Part shown: positions 42,822 to 50,124 of the stretch, piece after piece
How the letters are laid out: the number at the start of each line of letters is the position of its first letter
Numbering within the stretch: position 1 is the first letter of the stretch
From: JAUIEH01 sp964483375
GTDB lineage: Bacteria; Pseudomonadota; Alphaproteobacteria; Caulobacterales; Maricaulaceae
Length of the DNA stretch: 62,394 nucleotides
Assembly (NCBI GenBank): GCA_964483375.1
Contig: CAZABJ010000006.1
Coordinates: 1 to 62,394 of the forward strand
Reading direction: 5' to 3'
Position numbers and translations under genes: made by a program
The notes under the pieces: generated by a model
Databases searched by the model: none
Told to the model about the DNA's origin: nothing
What the model saw: the letters and a program-made list of their open reading frames with translations, nothing else

Positions 42822-43574
42822 ATGAAGCTGCGGATGCGTATCACTGCGATAGCCTTTGTCGCCGCTTGCGCGTGTAGCGCGGGCGCACGCGCCGACGCGG
42901 ATGATTTCGTCTGGGTGGCGGAGTGGCAGCGGGCCTATGGCGACGAGCTGAATGCGTCCCAATCACCCATTGTGTGGCGCGCGATGCCCCTAGACGTGGC
43001 GGGAGTGAGCGAGCTCATCGGTCTGCGGCGCGATCCCGCCGGCGATGCTTTCGGTCGCGCCACGCTCGTGCTTGCTGCGCCAGAGCGCTTGGACGAAGCT
43101 GCGTCTTGGACGGTCCAAGACGAAACCTCTGCGTCGGTCGGGTTCGTCGGTCTGTACGACCGCTCCGAGGAGGGGCGCTTTGCGCCGCTTCATTGGGAGC
43201 CCTCCGGCCTTTCGGTGACTGACTCGGTTGACCCTGACGCCTTGATTTTGACCGGGCGTCTCGGCGCCATTTGGCGGTTTGGCGAGGGTCTCGCCGAGCC
43301 GCGCGATCCCGGCGAGGCAGGGTCTTGGTACATCTATGCCGGGGCCGACGCTCAAGCCTTGACGTGGCGATTGGGCGATGGGGCGATCGTCGCGGCTGCA
43401 AGCGACAGCCTCCGGCTCGAGGATGTCGCGATGATCGGAGACGCCCAAGCCGGGGTCGCCTATCGCCTTGGACCGGGCGATCTAACGCTGGGTTTCGTCC
43501 ATCGCGAGATCCGCCACGAATCCGCCAGTGCGGATGAGCAATTCGGCGGCGTCAGCTTCGTCGTCTCGCATTGA
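42822..43574 (+). CDS. Secreted protein sharing an LpxR-like C-terminal half (paralogue 1)
   Basis: The 250-residue product has a signal peptide (to about residue 23, AGARAD). The first half resembles nothing I recognise. The second half (about residues 145-250) matches the next gene closely: RFGEGLAEPRDPGEAGSWYI, AGADAQALTWRL, MIGDAQAGVAYRLG, FVHREIRHES and DEQFGGVSFV. The same pattern, more diverged, is found at the end of the LpxR-family gene at 44657. It is probably a periplasmic or outer-membrane beta-strand protein lacking the LpxR catalytic N-terminal half. Confidence 0.65.
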   Translation: MKLRMRITAIAFVAACACSAGARADADDFVWVAEWQRAYGDELNASQSPIVWRAMPLDVAGVSELIGLRRDPAGDAFGRATLVLAAPERLDEAASWTVQDETSASVGFVGLYDRSEEGRFAPLHWEPSGLSVTDSVDPDALILTGRLGAIWRFGEGLAEPRDPGEAGSWYIYAGADAQALTWRLGDGAIVAAASDSLRLEDVAMIGDAQAGVAYRLGPGDLTLGFVHREIRHESASADEQFGGVSFVVSH

Positions 43575-43732
43575 TAGGTTGCAGCGCAACCTTGCGTTCA
43601 GGTTCCATGACAACGTGTGGCTGAAATGTCGTGCCCCCGCTTGAAAGCGGGCTTCAACGATTCGTCGCGACGGAGAACCGCCCGAATCACGTATTCTTCG
43701 AGTGATCCGACGGGATGGGAGGCTCGGGGTCC

Positions 43733-44581
43733 ATGAAGCGGAACGTGGTGCAAGTAACGTCGTGTGCACTGGCCAGCGCCTTACTCGCCAGCGGTGCGGC
43801 GGCCGCTCCGATAAGCGAGGAGCTCCCGGTTAGGCGGGGCGACCGCGCGCCGGGCGCCATTATGCAAAAGGTCTCTCCAACGGTGTTTGGCGGACCTGCC
43901 GCGGTCGAAGTCAGCCTGGACATGGTCGATCTCTTGTCGACGACGGGGTTTGTCGCTGAGGGGACCGAAGCGGACGCTCAGTTCGGCCGTCTGTCTCTCC
44001 GGTTCAATCCGGGCGTCGAGCATGAGCGGCCTTATGCGCTTGACGATTTGGCTTACGACCCAATCCAAGATTTCGCCGATCCCGAAGACCGAATGCCGAT
44101 TGGGCTCGCCGACGTGGCGAACCCGCTCCGCGGCGGAAACACGATCGTCGGCGGCCAAGGCGTTGACGTGCGGTACTATTCCGGATTCGCGCCGTCGACG
44201 ACGATCGGCGACTTCGAAGTGCAAGTCCGGCCGCAGGCGAGTTTGACGGTTCGGGATGACGTGTCCGGCGCCGGCGCCGGGGCGATGGTCCGCTTTGGGC
44301 GAAACCTCACCGAACCCCGCCATCCCGACGAGACGGGCGGTTGGTACATCTTCGCCGGGGCCGATGCGCAGGCCCTGACCTGGCGGTTGGAGCCTGGCAT
44401 GCGGTTCAACGACGCGGTTCGACTGGAGGACCGCACGCTTGTCGGCGACGCCGAGGCGGGCATCGCTTTTCGCGTCGGACCCGCGGACATCGCGTTGGCC
44501 GTCGTTCATCGCGACATCCGCTATCGGGACTATTCCACCGACGAACAATTCGCCGGGGTGTCGGTCTCAATGACACGTTAG
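43733..44581 (+). CDS. Secreted protein sharing an LpxR-like C-terminal half (paralogue 2)
   Basis: The 282-residue product has a signal peptide (to about residue 25, SGAAAAP) and GGGAGG before the ATG at 43733. The N-terminal part (VSLDMVDLLSTTGF, RPYALDDLAYDPIQDFADPE) is distinct from its neighbour. The C-terminal 100 residues (RFGRNLTEPRHPDETGGWYI, AGADAQALTWRLEPG, LVGDAEAGIAFRVG, VVHRDIRYRD, DEQFAGVS) are clearly homologous to the gene at 42822. The two are a tandem duplication that diverged at the front. The function is unknown. Confidence 0.65.
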   Translation: MKRNVVQVTSCALASALLASGAAAAPISEELPVRRGDRAPGAIMQKVSPTVFGGPAAVEVSLDMVDLLSTTGFVAEGTEADAQFGRLSLRFNPGVEHERPYALDDLAYDPIQDFADPEDRMPIGLADVANPLRGGNTIVGGQGVDVRYYSGFAPSTTIGDFEVQVRPQASLTVRDDVSGAGAGAMVRFGRNLTEPRHPDETGGWYIFAGADAQALTWRLEPGMRFNDAVRLEDRTLVGDAEAGIAFRVGPADIALAVVHRDIRYRDYSTDEQFAGVSVSMTR

Positions 44582-44656
44582 TGGATCCCGCGCGCGCAAC
44601 GGCTTGACGGCGCCTGCGCGGGAGCGCCTTCTCTCAACATCGGCTTGGGAGGGGGC

Positions 44657-45805
44657 ATGCGCGTATTTGCTATCACCGCCGCGACGTGGCTTGGCGCGCT
44701 GTCGGCCGCCGCGCCTGTCGGCGCTGACGACGCGTCCGCTGAGGGGCTTTCGCGTTTCAATCTGAGCCTTGCGCTCGTGTCGGACCTTTCCGCCGAGAGC
44801 GGCGGCGGGCCGATCGCACCGGAACCGCGCTCAGCGTCGCCCGAAGAACCGCCTGGTTTCTGGGACGATGCGACGCTCTCATTGGTCACCGAAAACGATC
44901 TCTTCGGCGGCACCGACCGCAACTACACGAACGGTCTGCAACTCACCGTCATTTCAGGGCCGGAGCGGAACCTCCCGCTAACCCGGCTCTTAGGCGACCT
45001 CCTGCCCGATCGTTACGACCCTAACCCCGACAGCGACCGGCTGTGGCGTACGGGGTTGTCGCTCGGCCACGCGATGTACACGCCCGAAGACATCAGCCTC
45101 GTGGCTCCTGACCCGCTGGACCGTCCCTATGCGGGGTGGCTTTATGCGGAAGCCTCTCTGATTTCCTATAACCCCGCGGTGCGCGGCCTCGACACCGCGC
45201 AGTTCCAGTTGGGCGTCGTCGGCCCATGGGCGGGCGGGGAGTTCGTACAAGTCAACTGGCATCAGCTGATCGACGGCCAAGAGCCCAGAGGCTGGGACAG
45301 CCAGTTGGAGAACGAACTGGCGTTCGTTTTACGGTTGGAGCGGCAGCGCCGGACGCCGGCGTTCGATATCGGGCCTTTGCAGCTTGACGCCGACCTTCAC
45401 TACGGCGCGGCGCTCGGGACGGTCGAGACCAGCGCCACGGTCGGGCTCGGCATGCGCTTCGGGACCGACCTTGCCGGCAATTACGGCCCGCCGCCGCGGC
45501 TGCGGCCTGCGCCCTCCGGCGGTCTCGCCTTTCTGGACGATCAGCGCGGCTCGTTCGGTTGGTACATGTTCGCCGGCCTGTCCGGCCGCGCGGTGGCGCG
45601 CGATCTCTTTTTGGACGGAAACACATTTCGCGGCGGGCCGAGCGTTACCGATCGGCGGCCGGTCGTGGGGGATTTGCAGGGCGGGATGGTGTTGACGGCG
45701 GGGCGCGCGAGCGTGTCGTTCACCTATGTCCATCGCACCGAAGAGTTCGCTTTCCAAGACGGCCCCTCCCGGTTCGGCGCCGCCTCAATGAGCTGGCGGT
45801 TCTGA
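44657..45805 (+). CDS. LpxR-family lipid A deacylase-like outer-membrane protein (DUF2219)
   Basis: The 382-residue protein has a signal peptide (to about residue 23, VGADDA). The family start SLVTENDLFGGTDRNYTNGL holds the Asn-Asp pair used by LpxR, LSLGHAMYTPEDISL places the catalytic-region His, and DPLDRPYAGWLYAEASL is diagnostic. The end, FGWYMFAGLSGRAVARDLFL and YVHRTEEF, closes the barrel with a terminal Phe. LpxR removes the 3-prime acyloxyacyl group of lipid A at the outer membrane. Whether this homologue is active cannot be told. It follows two smaller proteins that share its C-terminal pattern. Confidence 0.88.
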   Translation: MRVFAITAATWLGALSAAAPVGADDASAEGLSRFNLSLALVSDLSAESGGGPIAPEPRSASPEEPPGFWDDATLSLVTENDLFGGTDRNYTNGLQLTVISGPERNLPLTRLLGDLLPDRYDPNPDSDRLWRTGLSLGHAMYTPEDISLVAPDPLDRPYAGWLYAEASLISYNPAVRGLDTAQFQLGVVGPWAGGEFVQVNWHQLIDGQEPRGWDSQLENELAFVLRLERQRRTPAFDIGPLQLDADLHYGAALGTVETSATVGLGMRFGTDLAGNYGPPPRLRPAPSGGLAFLDDQRGSFGWYMFAGLSGRAVARDLFLDGNTFRGGPSVTDRRPVVGDLQGGMVLTAGRASVSFTYVHRTEEFAFQDGPSRFGAASMSWRF

Positions 45806-45846
45806 GCGGAGACCCGCGCCCGATGACGCCGGGCGCGGGCTTCGCC

Positions 45847-46377
45847 TCAACGGCGCGCCGGCAAGAGGCGGGGATTGCGAAGCAGCGCGGCGGAGACGAG
45901 CGCGACGATCGCGCCCACCGGCAGCACTTCAGTGAACGTGATCGGGATTCGGAACAGCGGGTTCTCATACAGGCGTCCCGCGGCCTCAACGCGTTCGGCG
46001 AAGGCGGCCAGTTCTTCGGGGCTGGCGCCCCGTGCTTCCCGGGCCGCGAGCTGCGCCTCGGCATATTGGTCGAAAAAGGCGTAGTCGGTCGCCGCGAGAA
46101 GCGCTTCCCAGGCGACGACATAAATCACGCTGCCGACCAAGGCGATCGCGAGCCCGGCTCCGAGCGCCGGCCCGAACTTGATCACGCCGCCAAGCGCGAC
46201 GTCGCGATGGCGTTTGACGCCGACGAATATGAGTGACGCCGCGACCAACATGAACAAATAACCGAACAGAGGGGAGGCGTGGAAATTGGTGACGTCATGG
46301 AAAATCTCTCCAATGACGAGCCCCACCGCCATGAGGCCGCCTGAAATGCCGCCAAAGATGAGCGCGTTGCGAAGCAT
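45847..46377 (-). CDS. DUF4199 membrane protein
   Basis: The 176-residue protein has four hydrophobic helices. It matches DUF4199: GYLFMLVAASLIFVGVKRHR, GGVIKFGPALGAGLAIALVG, VIYVVAWEALL, and YENPLFRIPITFTEVLPVGA. The start at 46377 has GAAGGAAAGGA before it; the open frame extends to 46410. It lies just downstream of a LuxR-type regulator gene on the same strand, a pairing seen for this family in other bacteria. The biochemical role is unknown. Confidence 0.88.
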   Translation of the reverse strand: MLRNALIFGGISGGLMAVGLVIGEIFHDVTNFHASPLFGYLFMLVAASLIFVGVKRHRDVALGGVIKFGPALGAGLAIALVGSVIYVVAWEALLAATDYAFFDQYAEAQLAAREARGASPEELAAFAERVEAAGRLYENPLFRIPITFTEVLPVGAIVALVSAALLRNPRLLPARR

Positions 46378-46444
46378 GATCGGTTCCTTTCCTTCAACAG
46401 GGTCAATCATGGCTCTCGCTACGGCTGGTCCCGCGAATCCGCTA

Positions 46445-46460
46445 TCACCCGAAAGGGTGA
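46445..46460. other. Short hairpin between the regulator and DUF4199 genes
   Basis: TCACCC and GGGTGA form a 6-bp stem closed by a GAAA tetraloop (TTTC on the other strand). It lies in the 127-bp gap between the two genes and could be an operator or an mRNA stem. Confidence 0.35.
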
Positions 46461-46504
46461 GTTGAGCTTTCTCATCCCATTGCTGTTACGCGGGCGTCCC
46501 GGCC

Positions 46505-46918
46505 CTAGGGGATGAGAGCCAGTAACCGCGCCTTTTCCACCGCCTGGGTGCGTCGGGCCACGTCAAGTTTGGCGTAGAGATTGGCCACATGGGTTTTGAC
46601 GGTGTTCGGCGAGACGTCGAGCGTCCGCGCGATTTCCTTATTGGAGTGTCCCGCGGCGAGCAGACCGAGAACCTCCCGTTCCCGCTCCGTTAAGCGCAGT
46701 GCGCGTAACGCCGCTTCATTCGGCCCGGGAGGAGGGGCTTCATGGCTTCGGCGCAGGCGCAGGCCGAGCCAAACGCCGAGCCCCATAAACGCGACCGCGA
46801 TGACGGCGAAATACGCCTCGATCGACACCACGCGCAGGGCGTAGCGTTGCTCCAGCCATTCCAGGCCAAGGGCGGCGACCGCTAATACGACGCCGTAGGC
46901 AAGGATCGTCCTGCGCAT
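46505..46918 (-). CDS. LuxR/FixJ-type HTH regulator with two membrane helices
   Basis: The 137-residue product starts at MRRTILAYG, with GAGG upstream; an ATG at 46975 adds 19 basic residues. Two hydrophobic helices (LAYGVVLAVAALGLEWL and AYFAVIAVAFMGLGVWLGLR) come first, and then a complete LuxR helix-turn-helix (LTEREREVLGLLAAGHSNKE, IARTLDVSPNTVKTHVANLY). No receiver domain is present. A membrane-tethered DNA-binding domain implies a signal sensed in the membrane, perhaps through the adjacent DUF4199 protein. Confidence 0.88.
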   Translation of the reverse strand: MRRTILAYGVVLAVAALGLEWLEQRYALRVVSIEAYFAVIAVAFMGLGVWLGLRLRRSHEAPPPGPNEAALRALRLTEREREVLGLLAAGHSNKEIARTLDVSPNTVKTHVANLYAKLDVARRTQAVEKARLLALIP

Positions 46919-47010
46919 AGGCGAAAGCCTCGCCAAAACCGCGCCGCGAATCCAGCGCGTCGCGCGCCTAACCACTTGTTTACCGAATCCGCGCGCCTTG
47001 AGCCTAAATC

Positions 47011-47044
47011 TTGGGGGTCATTTGCGTGACGCCCCTATATCTAG
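47011..47044 (+). promoter_or_regulatory. Candidate nrdB promoter with a degenerate NrdR core
   Basis: TTGGGG (47011-47016) and CTATAT (47035-47040) are 18 bp apart, the same spacing as at nrdA. CTATATCTAG (47035-47044) matches 9 of 10 bases of the nrdA palindrome core CTATATATAG, but the CAC/GTG arms are missing. Confidence 0.4.
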
Positions 47045-47084
47045 CCTACCCTAGTCGCTCGAACCGCGTAATCGGAGTCCGCTC

Positions 47085-48128
47085 ATGTCGCTTGCCGCCG
47101 CAGCCACGCCTGGCCTTCTAATCCCCAGCAAAGGCTACAAGCCGTTTCGCTATCCCTGGGCGTACGATTTTTGGCGGCGACAGCAGCAAGTGCACTGGAT
47201 GCCCGAAGAAGTGCCTTTGGGCGAGGACTGCAAGGATTGGGCGGGCAAGCTGAGCGATGGCGAGCGCAATCTCCTCACGCAGATCTTCCGCTTCTTCACC
47301 CAGTCCGATGTCGAAGTGAACGACAACTACATGGACCGCTTCGCGCGGGTGTTTAAGCCGACCGAAGTCAAAATGATGATGGCTGCGTTCTCCAACATGG
47401 AGACGATTCACATCGCCGCATATGCGCTGCTTCTCGAAACAATCGGTATGCCTGAGTCGGAGTTTTCGGCCTTCCTCGACTACCAGGCGATGTCTGATAA
47501 GCACGACTATATGCAGGAATTTGGCGTCGAGACCAATGAAGACATCGCGCGCACGCTCGCCATGTTCGGCGCGTTCACCGAGGGGCTTCAGCTGTTCGCC
47601 TCGTTTGCGATGCTGATGAACTTCCCGCGCTTCAACAAAATGAAGGGCATGGGCCAGATCGTGTCCTGGTCGGTGCGCGACGAAAGCCTGCATTGCGAAG
47701 GCATGGTGCGGCTGTATCACGCGTTCCGGCGGGAAACCGGATGCGTCACGCCATCCGTCGCAGACGACATCGTCGATTGCTGCAAGACCGTGGTGAAACT
47801 CGAGGACGCCTTCATCGATCTCGCCTTCGAACTCGGCCCGGTGGACGGCATGACCGCCGAGGACGTCAAACAGTACATCCGCTATGTCGCAGATTGGCGT
47901 CTTGGCCAGTTGGAGCTGCCCGCGGTTTACGGCGTCGGCGAGCATCCCTTGCCGTGGCTGACTGAGATCTTGAATGGGGTCGAACACGCCAATTTCTTCG
48001 AAACGCGCGCGACCGAGTACTCAAAAGCCGCCGCGCAAGGGGAATGGCACGGCGCGGACGGGGTCTGGGACGCGTTTGACAAGATGAACGAGGCCGATCG
48101 CGAGGACGAACCCGTCTCGGCCGCTTAG
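47085..48128 (+). CDS. nrdB: Ribonucleoside-diphosphate reductase beta subunit
   Basis: NrdB holds the di-iron cofactor and tyrosyl radical that start catalysis in NrdA. In the 347 residues the first-ligand motif is FFTQSDVEVNDNY (Asp75), followed by METIHIAAY, which supplies Glu106, His109 and the radical Tyr113, and later DESLHCEGM with the second-half Glu and His. Keeping the Tyr marks a normal radical type rather than the Phe variant of class Ic. GGAG precedes the ATG. The stop overlaps that of the convergent gene by 4 bp (TTAG). Confidence 0.96.
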   Translation: MSLAAAATPGLLIPSKGYKPFRYPWAYDFWRRQQQVHWMPEEVPLGEDCKDWAGKLSDGERNLLTQIFRFFTQSDVEVNDNYMDRFARVFKPTEVKMMMAAFSNMETIHIAAYALLLETIGMPESEFSAFLDYQAMSDKHDYMQEFGVETNEDIARTLAMFGAFTEGLQLFASFAMLMNFPRFNKMKGMGQIVSWSVRDESLHCEGMVRLYHAFRRETGCVTPSVADDIVDCCKTVVKLEDAFIDLAFELGPVDGMTAEDVKQYIRYVADWRLGQLELPAVYGVGEHPLPWLTEILNGVEHANFFETRATEYSKAAAQGEWHGADGVWDAFDKMNEADREDEPVSAA

Positions 48129-48772
48129 CGCGGCGGGGCGTCTCCGAAGCGCGCCACGGGGGTTAAGATCTCCGCGGCGCGCAAGTCCTCGATGGCGATA
48201 TACGCCAGGTCGCCGAATTGGCTTTTTTGTGGGGCGACGTCTTCGCCGACGGCTTCGGTCAGAGCCCGCCAAACCAACTCCGTACAATACAGACGGTCCT
48301 CGCTTTCAAGCGAGAAGGCGCCGTCGAACCGCGCGCCGCCCTCGGCATAGGCTAAAGCGCGGGACGCCGCCGCGGCCGCCCGAGGCGTTTGCGGGCGATA
48401 CACCGCCGCGCGCTGGGCTTGGGCGGCGAAGCGCGCGGCCGGCTCTGCGGCCACTTCGGCTTCGGCGTTGGTCGGGCTGCCGGCGGCGTGAACGATGACC
48501 AGCGCGCCGCCGCGCTCCGCGGCCATGCCGACATGGGCGTAGACATGACGATCGCCGGTGATGAGCGCGCCGATCTGTCCCCACAACGCGTCATCGGCTC
48601 CGATAAAGACGACGTCCCCGGGTTGGAGAACCGCCTCGAGCGCAGCGGCGTCTATGGCGGGGGAGGCCTCGCCCTCGCTTGAACCGGACAGGCGGACGGC
48701 GGCGAGAGCGATAACAATCGCGCCCGCCACAACACCCCCTCCGACGATTAACCTTCGGCGGAAAGGGAGCAC
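48125..48772 (-). CDS. YiiX/YebB-like permuted NlpC/P60 hydrolase, membrane-anchored
   Basis: The 215-residue product starts at a GTG inside the end of the upstream lipoprotein gene (25-bp overlap). An N-terminal hydrophobic helix (LIVGGGVVAGAIVIALAAVR) anchors or exports it. LQPGDVVFIGADDALWGQIG and YAHVGMAAE (His) come first and LYCTELVWRAL (Cys) later, the permuted papain-like order of the YiiX family. Family members cleave amide or ester bonds in cell wall or lipids; the substrate is unknown. Confidence 0.8.
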   Translation of the reverse strand: MLPFRRRLIVGGGVVAGAIVIALAAVRLSGSSEGEASPAIDAAALEAVLQPGDVVFIGADDALWGQIGALITGDRHVYAHVGMAAERGGALVIVHAAGSPTNAEAEVAAEPAARFAAQAQRAAVYRPQTPRAAAAASRALAYAEGGARFDGAFSLESEDRLYCTELVWRALTEAVGEDVAPQKSQFGDLAYIAIEDLRAAEILTPVARFGDAPPR

Positions 48773-49071
48773 TCTTTCGCCGCGCCGATCATCGCCATGG
48801 CCATACCCTGGTTGTCCGCGAGCGCTTCCTCATAACGTTCGCGCTCGTCCTCCGGCGCCGACATCGCTTCGGCCAGATAGGCGAGGTCTTCGTCGTTAAG
48901 GTTCGCGTCGAGTTGGTCTGCAAAGCAAACGCATTGCTCTCGCGTATTTTGTTGGTCTTCAGCCTCAACGCAGGCGGTCACGATCTGGTCGCGCGGGCTG
49001 CCTCCGCCGCAAGCCGCCAGGAAGGCGGCGGCGAAAGCAGCGGTCGCGAAAAACTTCGTTTGAGCGATCAT
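48748..49071 (-). CDS. Small Cys-rich lipoprotein, unknown
   Basis: The 107-residue product has a clear lipoprotein signal ending FLAAC (Cys21). The mature part has four cysteines (VTACVEA, EQCVCFAD, KECSL) and an acidic helical body (NLNDEDLAYLAEAMSAPEDE). It overlaps the hydrolase gene that follows. It is likely an envelope protein with disulfides. No named family is recognised. Confidence 0.65.
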   Translation of the reverse strand: MIAQTKFFATAAFAAAFLAACGGGSPRDQIVTACVEAEDQQNTREQCVCFADQLDANLNDEDLAYLAEAMSAPEDERERYEEALADNQGMAMAMIGAAKECSLSAEG

Positions 49072-49185
49072 CAGCGTCCCCTATCCGCCCGGACCGTCCG
49101 CGCGGCTGAGCGGGACCATGACCGATTGGAGCCGCGCCCGACAAGGCCTGCGTCGCGCGGCGGGCGCGACAGTCCTTTTGCGCCG

Positions 49186-49201
49186 GTAACGGACCATTAA
49201 C
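49186..49201 (+). promoter_or_regulatory. CtrA-like box upstream of a small-gene operon
   Basis: GTAACGGACCATTAAC matches TTAA-N7-TTAAC with one mismatch. Two further TTAAC/GTTAA half-sites lie at about 49219 and 49249, before the gene at 49281. Confidence 0.4.
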
Positions 49202-49280
49202 GGTTGAGGGCGCATTTCTTAACCGACCCGGTCGGAACGCCGATGGGGGTTAACGAGGGATCGCCGCAGGCGAGCGCGAC

Positions 49281-49568
49281 ATGACCGATACCGTGGCAGA
49301 GCAAAACGCGGAACTCGAGGTGATGGACCCCGCGGCCTTCGCGCCGTTTTCGGAACCGGAGTTGGCGGACCTGGCGCTTCTTTTGCAGGCCTTGCCTCAA
49401 CCGCGCCGTGAAGACGTCGCCCGCGCCCACGCCATCGGCGCGATTCTGCTCGAGGCCGCTGGCGACATCGAAACGTTGATGCGTCCGCTGACCTTGGTCT
49501 GGGGCGTCGCCACGGCGGGCGAGGACGCGCCTGCGCCGGCGGACGGCCTGCGCGTCGCGGCTGCGTAA
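49281..49568 (+). CDS. Small acidic helical protein, unknown
   Basis: The 95-residue product begins MTDTVAEQNAELEVMDPAAF. It is acidic and mostly helical (SEPELADLALLLQALPQPRR, VARAHAIGAILLEAAGDIET), with no signal or membrane segment. It lies downstream of the CtrA-like box and 17 bp upstream of a 56-residue basic protein, so the two are probably cotranscribed. The function is unknown. Confidence 0.55.
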   Translation: MTDTVAEQNAELEVMDPAAFAPFSEPELADLALLLQALPQPRREDVARAHAIGAILLEAAGDIETLMRPLTLVWGVATAGEDAPAPADGLRVAAA

Positions 49569-49585
49569 CGGATAAGGGGGAGAAC

Positions 49586-49756
49586 ATGTCGATGAACGTT
49601 GCTGTCATTGAACCCGCTTCGAGCTTTGTTGAACGCATCGCGCGGGAGCGTGCGAGCGGTTCGTCCGAACCCATGGGGTTGACGCCCAAACGTTGGACCG
49701 AACGCATCGGCCAGCGCGGCGATAAGCGCGCGCCCGTGCGCGTCTTGGGCGCGTAA
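49586..49756 (+). CDS. 56-residue basic protein, unknown
   Basis: The frame starts at an ATG with AAGGGGGAGAA before it, the best ribosome site in this stretch. The product begins MSMNVAVIEPASSFVERIAR and has a basic second half (LTPKRWTERIGQRGDKRAPV). It has no signal peptide. The strong ribosome site and position 17 bp after the previous stop support it as real. It could bind nucleic acid or pair with the acidic upstream product, but this is a guess. Confidence 0.5.
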   Translation: MSMNVAVIEPASSFVERIARERASGSSEPMGLTPKRWTERIGQRGDKRAPVRVLGA

Positions 49757-49904
49757 GGCCGCCGTTTCACTTGCTCTCAGTAGCGTGCTGAAGACGCTTT
49801 CGCGCGCAGGCATGGACGCCGCGCGCCAGCGGCGGCATTGTGCGGCTCCAATCGCGTCCGGCGCGTCCGCCGTCCGCGCGTCTTTCGACATCGAGGATCA
49901 CGCC

Positions 49905-50123
49905 ATGGCTGAAGCGCCTCACCGCATCACCATTCTCGCCCGCACCTTCTCCGCCGCCGCCATGGAGTTCCATCGCTCCCGCATGGCGGAGCGGGGCTAC
50001 CGGATGGAGGGCCGGATCGAGCCCGCCACCTTCCAAATGATCGAAGATGACGGCGGGTCGTCGGATCTCTTCGAGGGCGAGCCGTTGTGGTCGGTGACCT
50101 TCGTGAGACGCGACCAAGACTGA
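49905..50123 (+). CDS. Small conserved-looking protein upstream of AMP nucleosidase
   Basis: The 72-residue product starts at MAEAPHRITILARTF, with GAGG before the ATG; the open frame reaches back to 49785. It has the look of a compact alpha/beta domain (AMEFHRSRMAERGYRMEGRI, LFEGEPLWSVTFVRRD). I have a general memory of similar short alphaproteobacterial proteins but no family name. Its stop is 1 bp before the amn start, so a shared transcript is likely. Confidence 0.6.
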   Translation: MAEAPHRITILARTFSAAAMEFHRSRMAERGYRMEGRIEPATFQMIEDDGGSSDLFEGEPLWSVTFVRRDQD

Positions 50124-50124
50124 C

